58,611 bases of DNA, taken from contig JAENWJ010000005.1 of assembly GCA_016649995.1 (NCBI GenBank), forward strand, positions 1 to 58,611, read 5' to 3'. Positions within the stretch are counted from its first letter, which is position 1. Every line of letters begins with the position of its first letter. Source of the DNA: Peptostreptococcaceae bacterium (lineage in GTDB: Bacteria > Bacillota > Clostridia > Peptostreptococcales > BM714). The position numbers were made by a program, and so were the translations under genes. The notes under the pieces were generated by a model, which worked only from the letters and a program-made list of their open reading frames with translations, searched no databases and was not told the DNA's origin. This document shows, piece after piece, positions 51,367 through 58,611 of this stretch.

Positions 51367-52473
51367 ATGAAATTTATTTGCAACGAAAAACAACTTGCAG
51401 CAGCAGTAAATATTGTACAAAAAGCAGCATCAAATAAAACTACCTTGCCCATACTTAAAGGAATACTCATAGAGGCAAACAATGATTATCTCAGATTGGT
51501 AGGAAATAATTTGGATATAGCTATTGAAAATGAAATAGAGGCTGAAGTTTTGGAAAACGGATCGGTAGTAATTTCCTCCAGGCTTTTTGGAGATATAATA
51601 AGAAAACTTCCCGATTCGGACATCACACTGTCAGCAGATGGAGATAATAATGTTCATATAAGTTGTGAGGGTTCAAATTTTGACCTTATAGGGCAGCCGG
51701 CAGAAGAATTTCCGTCTCTTCCCGAGGTTATGGATGAAAATATCTACACATTCGACAAGAATGTGTTTAAGAATATGGTTAGGCAAACGGCTTTTGCTGC
51801 TTCGATAGATGAAACAAGACCCATTTTGACTGGAGAGCTAATTGAAATAGATGAAGGCAGGGCTTCGGTAGTTGCTTTGGATGGATATAGATTAGCAATA
51901 AAAGAGGTTATGGTTGAAGGAAAGAATAAGAATAAAGCCGTTGTTCCGGTTCAAACACTTAATGAAATAATGAAGATAATAGGAAACGAGTCCGAGGGAT
52001 CCGTATTGGTTTCATTTTCAGAAAACCATGTATTGTTTACAATAGATGGAGTTAGAATAACTTCGAGACTTCTCGATGGCGATTTCATAAATTATAAGCA
52101 AATAATACCAAATGAATATAAAACAAGAGTAAAAGTGAAAACTAAAGGTTTTTTGGATGGATTAGAAAGAGCTTCACTTCTTGCAAGAGAAGGTAAAAAT
52201 AATCTTATAAAGATAAGCATCAAAGACGAAATAATGAAAATTAATTCCAACGCCGAAATTGGAAGCGTTGAGGAAAAGGTTTCAATTGAGCTCGAAGGAG
52301 AAGATATGCAAATAGGTTTTAATTCAAAATATCTCATTGATGTATTGAGAGTATTGGATTGTGAAGATGTTTATCTTGATTTAACTACAAGTGTTAATCC
52401 TTGCATCATAAGGCCAATAGGACAAAACGACTATACATATCTTGTGCTTCCTGTAAGGTTGTCGGCTGAATGA
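51367..52473 (+). CDS. dnaN: DNA polymerase III sliding clamp (beta subunit)
   Basis: 368 residues, three repeated clamp domains. Opening MKFICNEKQLAAAVNIVQK and closing YTYLVLPVRLS are diagnostic; QTAFAASIDETRPILTG marks the second domain. The ring tethers polymerase and many partners to DNA. ATG at 51367 follows AAGGAGG. It heads the dnaN-rlbA-recF-gyrB-gyrA run. Confidence 0.98.
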   Translation: MKFICNEKQLAAAVNIVQKAASNKTTLPILKGILIEANNDYLRLVGNNLDIAIENEIEAEVLENGSVVISSRLFGDIIRKLPDSDITLSADGDNNVHISCEGSNFDLIGQPAEEFPSLPEVMDENIYTFDKNVFKNMVRQTAFAASIDETRPILTGELIEIDEGRASVVALDGYRLAIKEVMVEGKNKNKAVVPVQTLNEIMKIIGNESEGSVLVSFSENHVLFTIDGVRITSRLLDGDFINYKQIIPNEYKTRVKVKTKGFLDGLERASLLAREGKNNLIKISIKDEIMKINSNAEIGSVEEKVSIELEGEDMQIGFNSKYLIDVLRVLDCEDVYLDLTTSVNPCIIRPIGQNDYTYLVLPVRLSAE

Positions 52474-52506
52474 TTTTTTATGAAACATTAAAATAAAGGA
52501 GATAAA

Positions 52507-52731
52507 ATGGAAACTGTATTTATTGATACTGAAATAATAAAACTTGAGCAATTTCTTAAGTTTTGCGGAGAAGTGGGAACAGGAGGAAATGCCAAGCTTG
52601 TTATTATTGATGGGTTTGTAAAGGTCAATGGAGAGGTGGAAAAAAGAAGGGGCAGGAAGCTTAAAAAGAAAGATATAGTGGAATTTCAAGGTAAGGAATT
52701 TAAAATTGATTCCAACAAAAGCCTATATTGA
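52507..52731 (+). CDS. rlbA: S4-domain RNA-binding protein RlbA (YaaA)
   Basis: 74 residues of the YaaA/RlbA family, a small S4 domain protein always found between dnaN and recF. KLEQFLKFCGEVGTGGNAK and VKVNGEVEKRRGRKLKKKDIV are the conserved parts. Relatives assist 50S ribosome assembly. ATG follows AAAGGAG. Confidence 0.95.
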   Translation: METVFIDTEIIKLEQFLKFCGEVGTGGNAKLVIIDGFVKVNGEVEKRRGRKLKKKDIVEFQGKEFKIDSNKSLY

Positions 52732-52757
52732 AATAAGAATGAAAGGAAGCTATTTTA

Positions 52758-53903
52758 GTGTATATTATGGGTATCAACTTGATGAATTTTAGAAATTATG
52801 ATTGTATTTCTCTTGAATTCCATAAAAAGCTTAATGTTTTTTATGGAATGAATGCACAGGGAAAGACAAATATAATAGAATCACTGTATGTTGGTGGATT
52901 TGGAAAGTCTTTTAGAACATCCAACGACAGGGATATGATTATGATGGGAGAAGAAAATGCCGCATTGAGAATAAAATTCTTTTGCAGAGGGAGAGAGCAG
53001 AAAATAGATTTAAGATGGAGAGAAAAAGGGAAAAAAGAAATAAGAGTAAATGAATCGAGTCTTGAAAAGCTCTCTGACATTTTTGGAAAAATGAATGTTG
53101 TGATTTTTTCTCCGGAGGATTTAAAACTGGTAAAGGAAGGTCCCTCAGAAAGAAGAAGATTCATGAATCGTGAGATTTCACATATAAGTCCGGGATACTA
53201 TCATCACCTTTTACAGTATAATCGCATCTTATCTCAAAGAAACAATTTGCTTAGACAAAATAAGTACAATAATATTTCTATGGATTTATTGGATGTTTTG
53301 GATGAACAGCTTGCCATTGAAGGATCAAGGATTATTGAAAAAAGAAATATATTCATAAAAAGATTGAATACGATTTCCAGGCTAAAACATCGAAAAATCA
53401 CAGGGAATAAAGAAAATATTGAAGTTTTATATAAAGCAAACATAAAAAATGAAGAAGAAAATGATGCTGAAAAAAAGAAAAATATTTTTATTGAAACAAT
53501 GAAAAAAAGAAGAGAGCAAGATTTAGAGAGGGGATATACAACCTGCGGTCCGCACAAGGATGATTTATCTATAACGATAAACGGAATAGATGTTAGAAAT
53601 TTCGGTTCGCAGGGACAGCAAAGGACAGCAGTACTTTCTTTGAAACTTTCTGAAATAGAGATAGTGAAGGCTGAAACCGGCGAATATCCAATTCTTCTTT
53701 TAGATGATGTAATGAGTGAACTTGATGAAAGCAGGCAAATGGAATTGATAAAAAGTCTGAGAAATGTACAAATATTTGTAACAATGACAGAAATTCCCGA
53801 ATTATTAAAAGAGGACATAAAAGATGGTAGAATTTTTTATGTAGATGGCGGCAGGGCAATGGAAAAAAACAAAAGAGGCATGCCGCCTGCAGTAAAAAGA
53901 TAA
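52758..53903 (+). CDS. recF: DNA replication/repair protein RecF
   Basis: 381 residues with an SMC-like ATPase fold: Walker A GMNAQGKTNIIE (about 30-41), FSPEDLKLVKEGPSERRRF, the signature GSQGQQRTAVLSLKL, and Walker B PILLLDDVMSELDE. RecF helps load RecA at gaps. Start is probably GTG at 52758 with AGGAAG eight bases upstream. The remB/yaaB gene found after recF in many Firmicutes is absent. Confidence 0.97.
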   Translation: MYIMGINLMNFRNYDCISLEFHKKLNVFYGMNAQGKTNIIESLYVGGFGKSFRTSNDRDMIMMGEENAALRIKFFCRGREQKIDLRWREKGKKEIRVNESSLEKLSDIFGKMNVVIFSPEDLKLVKEGPSERRRFMNREISHISPGYYHHLLQYNRILSQRNNLLRQNKYNNISMDLLDVLDEQLAIEGSRIIEKRNIFIKRLNTISRLKHRKITGNKENIEVLYKANIKNEEENDAEKKKNIFIETMKKRREQDLERGYTTCGPHKDDLSITINGIDVRNFGSQGQQRTAVLSLKLSEIEIVKAETGEYPILLLDDVMSELDESRQMELIKSLRNVQIFVTMTEIPELLKEDIKDGRIFYVDGGRAMEKNKRGMPPAVKR

Positions 53904-53980
53904 GAAAAATGATAAAATAGATAAGATGGAAGAGAATCAAATAGATATTTTTCTTATTATAATAACGGATTATATTATAG

Positions 53981-55918
<1,938 letters not shown>

Positions 55919-56003
55919 AAAAACGATATCAATAATGGATATTCTTTAAAAACAAGATTAATGAGCAAATTGAGTTAGTGAGCAAGAAATTGGGAGGGAA
56001 ACA

Positions 56004-58451
56004 ATGGAAACAATGGAAACCAAGAATATCATTCAAGTAGACATCACAAAGGAAATGAAGAAATCATACATTGATTACGCAATGAGCGTCATCGTGGGCC
56101 GGGCATTGCCGGATGTCAGGGACGGACTCAAGCCTGTTCACCGAAGGATTCTGTATGCTATGAATGAGTTGAATCTTGATCCGAGCAAACCCCATAGAAA
56201 ATCCGCGCGTATTGTCGGTGATGTATTGGGTAAGTACCACCCCCATGGAGATACGGCCGTATATGACGCAATGGTACGCTTGGCGCAAGAATTTTCATCA
56301 AGGTACTTGTTGGTAGACGGGCATGGCAATTTCGGGTCAATTGATGGCGACAGCGCAGCCGCCATGCGTTATACAGAGGTGAGATTAGCCAAAATTTCAA
56401 AAGAATTGCTTAGGGACATAGAAAAAGAAACAGTGGATTTTGTGCCGAACTTCGATGAAGAGCTTCTGGAGCCGTCTGTTCTGCCTAGCCGATACCCAAA
56501 TCTATTAGTTAACGGTTCCAGCGGAATTGCGGTAGGAATGGCTACGTCGATACCCCCGCATAATCTTGGGGAAATAATAGATGCGACAATAATGCTGATA
56601 GATGATCCGGAGACTGAAATAAACGAACTCATAAAAGTTGTAAAAGGACCGGATTTCCCGACGGGCGCAATTATTATGGGAACGGAATTGATAAAGCAGG
56701 CCTATCGCACCGGTAAAGGCAAAGCGAGAGTTCGTGCGAGGATTGAACTCGAAGATATGAAAAGGGGAAGGGAAGCGCTGATAGTAACAGAGATTCCTTA
56801 TATGGTTAACAAATCAAAACTAATTGAGAGTATTGCTGATTTGGTAAGAAATAAAAAAATAGAAGGCATTTCGGATTTGCGGGATGAAAGCAACAGGGAA
56901 GGAATAAGGCTTGTAATCGAACTGAAGAAGGATGCAAATTCAGGGATAATCTTAAATAAGCTATATAAACATTCCCAATTGCAAACAACGTTTAGCATAA
57001 TAATGATTGCCGTGGTCAATGGTGAGCCAAAAACATTGAATCTTAAGGAAATACTCTCTCATTATATTATCCATCAGAAGGATGTTTTGACGAGAAGGAC
57101 GCAATTTGATTTAAATAAGGCAGAAGCGCGCGCGCATATTCTTGAAGGTCTCCGAATCGCATTGGACAATATTGATGAGATAGTAGCTTTGATTAAAAAA
57201 TCTGCAAATGCTGATGAAGCAAGAAACCAACTTTCTGATAGATTTGCACTTTCAGAAATTCAATCGCAGGCCATATTGGACATGAGGCTTCAGAAGCTGA
57301 CGGGACTTGAACGAGAAAAAATCGAAAACGAATACATGGATCTTACCAAAAAAATCAATAAATACAAGGAAATACTAGCAAACGAAAAACTCCTTATGAG
57401 CATAATAAAAGAGGAAATAACCGAAATAAGAGATAAGTTCAGTGATGACCGTCGTACCGAAATCAGAGCGCAAGCCGAGGATATGAATAACGAAGATCTA
57501 ATAGCTGACGAGGAAGCAGTAATAACCCTAACGCGTTACGGATATGTGAAAAGGGTTCCCAGCGACACATATACTAGCCAGAAGCGTGGAGGCAGAGGAA
57601 AAACAGGGCTTTCAACGAGAGAAGAAGACTTTGTAAAGAATATATTTACAACAACGACACACAACTATATTATGTTTTTCACCAACAAGGGGAAGGTATA
57701 TAGGATAAAGGCATATGAAATTCCCGAAGCCAAGAGACAGGCCAAGGGAACGGCTATCGTAAATCTTTTGCAATTGGATAATGACGAAAAAGTGACAGCC
57801 ATTATTCCACTTAAGGATTTCGAGGACAGTTCTTACTTGGTTCTGGCTACCAAAAATGGAATAATTAAAAAAACCGAGCTTAGCCAATATGATTCTTCCA
57901 GGAAAACAGGACTTATCGCCATCAATCTAAAGGATGGCGACGAGCTTATTGAGGTAATAAAGACAGACGGTAAACGGGATCTAATGCTGGTCACAAAAAA
58001 TGGTTTATCTATAAGGTTTAAAGAGGAGGAAGTTCGTAGCGTAGGAAGAAATACCAAAGGCGTCAAGGGAATCAAATTAAAAAAAGACGATCATGTGGTA
58101 AGCCTTGAAATCGCGGACGACAGCAGGAAGTTGCTAGTGGTAAGTGAAAACGGATTCGGAAAACGGACCCGAATGGGTCTTTACAGGGTTCAGACTAGAG
58201 GCGGCCAGGGCGTTAAAACTTATAATGCAACTAATGAAACAGGTCGTCTTGCAGGCGCGATAGTAGTTGACGAGGAAGATGAATTGTTCATCATCAATTC
58301 TTCCAGTATAGTTATAAGATTGAAAGTGGATGAAATATCCACCATGGGAAGAAGCACTAAAGGGGTCAAGTTAATGCGGATAGATGAGAGTGATTCGGTT
58401 GTATCTATAGCGAAGGTGCTTGAGGCTGAAGTGGAGATTGACGACAAATAA
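56004..58451 (+). CDS. gyrA: DNA gyrase subunit A
   Basis: 815 residues. The winged-helix domain has catalytic Tyr123 ([10 protein letters not shown]); the quinolone-resistance region reads [12 protein letters not shown] with Thr84 and Asp88, the wild-type-like pattern of clostridia. The C-terminal beta-pinwheel contains the GyrA box QKRGGRG, which separates it from ParC, and the tail is acidic. ATG at 56004 follows GGGAGGG. Confidence 0.98.
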   Translation: METMETKNIIQVDITKEMKKSYIDYAMSVIVGRALPDVRDGLKPVHRRILYAMNELNLDPSKPHRKSARIVGDVLGKYHPHGDTAVYDAMVRLAQEFSSRYLLVDGHGNFGSIDGDSAAAMRYTEVRLAKISKELLRDIEKETVDFVPNFDEELLEPSVLPSRYPNLLVNGSSGIAVGMATSIPPHNLGEIIDATIMLIDDPETEINELIKVVKGPDFPTGAIIMGTELIKQAYRTGKGKARVRARIELEDMKRGREALIVTEIPYMVNKSKLIESIADLVRNKKIEGISDLRDESNREGIRLVIELKKDANSGIILNKLYKHSQLQTTFSIIMIAVVNGEPKTLNLKEILSHYIIHQKDVLTRRTQFDLNKAEARAHILEGLRIALDNIDEIVALIKKSANADEARNQLSDRFALSEIQSQAILDMRLQKLTGLEREKIENEYMDLTKKINKYKEILANEKLLMSIIKEEITEIRDKFSDDRRTEIRAQAEDMNNEDLIADEEAVITLTRYGYVKRVPSDTYTSQKRGGRGKTGLSTREEDFVKNIFTTTTHNYIMFFTNKGKVYRIKAYEIPEAKRQAKGTAIVNLLQLDNDEKVTAIIPLKDFEDSSYLVLATKNGIIKKTELSQYDSSRKTGLIAINLKDGDELIEVIKTDGKRDLMLVTKNGLSIRFKEEEVRSVGRNTKGVKGIKLKKDDHVVSLEIADDSRKLLVVSENGFGKRTRMGLYRVQTRGGQGVKTYNATNETGRLAGAIVVDEEDELFIINSSSIVIRLKVDEISTMGRSTKGVKLMRIDESDSVVSIAKVLEAEVEIDDK

Positions 58452-58464
58452 TATGCTATGGAAG

Positions 58465-58491
58465 ATCCGCATCGCAAGATGCGGATTTTTG
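58465..58491 (+). terminator. Terminator after gyrA
   Basis: A 9-bp stem ATCCGCATC/GATGCGGAT with a GCAA loop and a TTTTTG tail about 14 bases after the gyrA stop. A second small hairpin ATAGTAA/TTACTAT (near 58501-58520) follows. Confidence 0.88.
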
Positions 58492-58571
58492 TTGTACGAA
58501 ATAGTAAAAAACCTTACTATAAAAAATCCAAGCCTTGATACTATCACTAATTAAGAATGCGGGGGACGGCA

Positions 58572-58611
58572 ATGGTAAAACATAAAAAAAGTATACTTGT
58601 TATTTATAGCC
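58572..58611 (+). CDS. Start of an unidentified gene running off the window
   Basis: ATG at 58572 has GGGGG six bases upstream and opens MVKHKKSILVIYS, a basic stretch followed by hydrophobic residues, suggesting a membrane-anchored or secreted product. Only 13 codons are visible, so no function can be given. Confidence 0.5.
   Translation, partial: MVKHKKSILVIYS

Overview
The window is the replication-origin region of a low-GC Gram-positive chromosome, most likely an anaerobic member of the Clostridia. The gene order dnaA-dnaN-rlbA-recF-gyrB-gyrA on one side, and rpmH-rnpA-yidD-yidC-khpB-mnmE-mnmG-rsmG-noc-parA-parB on the other, is the classic Firmicutes origin order. A full WalRK operon, a DnaD/DnaI-type primosome, GdpP, TTG starts with strong GGAGG sites and U-rich intrinsic terminators all fit. 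A YedF/DUF3343 pair hints at selenium or sulfur-carrier chemistry of the kind seen in anaerobes. I saw no tRNA, rRNA, CRISPR array or intact transposase.

Layout. 1-332 has no gene; it holds short direct repeats and a leftward promoter. 333-12012 carries rlmH, a MocR regulator divergent from an ECF S component, and the WalR-WalK-(unknown secreted protein)-WalH-WalI-WalJ-HtrA envelope operon, with a CapA-like lipoprotein upstream. 12010-15520 has a LysM/G5/M23 peptidase facing away from dnaD-dnaI; that pair and the ECF gene are the only genes left of oriC on the + strand. 15732-30348 is a leftward set of housekeeping genes: purA, a DUF1858 protein, GNAT, dnaB, an FAH-family enzyme, rplI-gdpP-yybS, rpsF-ssb-rpsR, an aminotransferase, DUF951, CvpA, DUF5711, YedF/DUF3343 and a lipid kinase. 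30481-37942 is a ten-gene Mrp/Mbh-like cation/proton antiporter operon. 38150-40165 encodes a sigma-54 enhancer-binding protein directly upstream of it. 40210-49280 is the ParAB/Noc, tRNA-modification, membrane-insertion and RNase P block. 49281-49841 is the main oriC region, and 49842-58451 is the dnaA-to-gyrA operon reading right. A new gene begins at 58572 and leaves the window.

The most interesting reading is regulatory. A near-consensus sigma-54 promoter (37995..37979) lies in front of the antiporter operon, and the enhancer-binding protein gene sits immediately upstream with candidate dyad sites between them. This suggests sigma-54 control of a multisubunit antiporter built like the ion-translocating half of membrane-bound hydrogenase but lacking any hydrogenase genes in view.

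The window also shows chromosome-organisation signals tied to its own proteins: two parS sites in the 3' ends of parB and noc, an exact Noc-binding palindrome inside the MocR gene near the left end, a triple DnaA-box-like cluster upstream of the DUF1858 gene, and a DnaA-box-like 9-mer covering the -35 element of the walRK promoter. A 52-residue membrane protein gene after parB, an unknown secreted protein inside the wal operon and an 84-bp tandem duplication in the last antiporter gene are further points of note.

Functions rest on motif recognition by eye and on known gene order; no database search was run. Start codons were chosen by ribosome-binding site and are often internal to the longest open frame.
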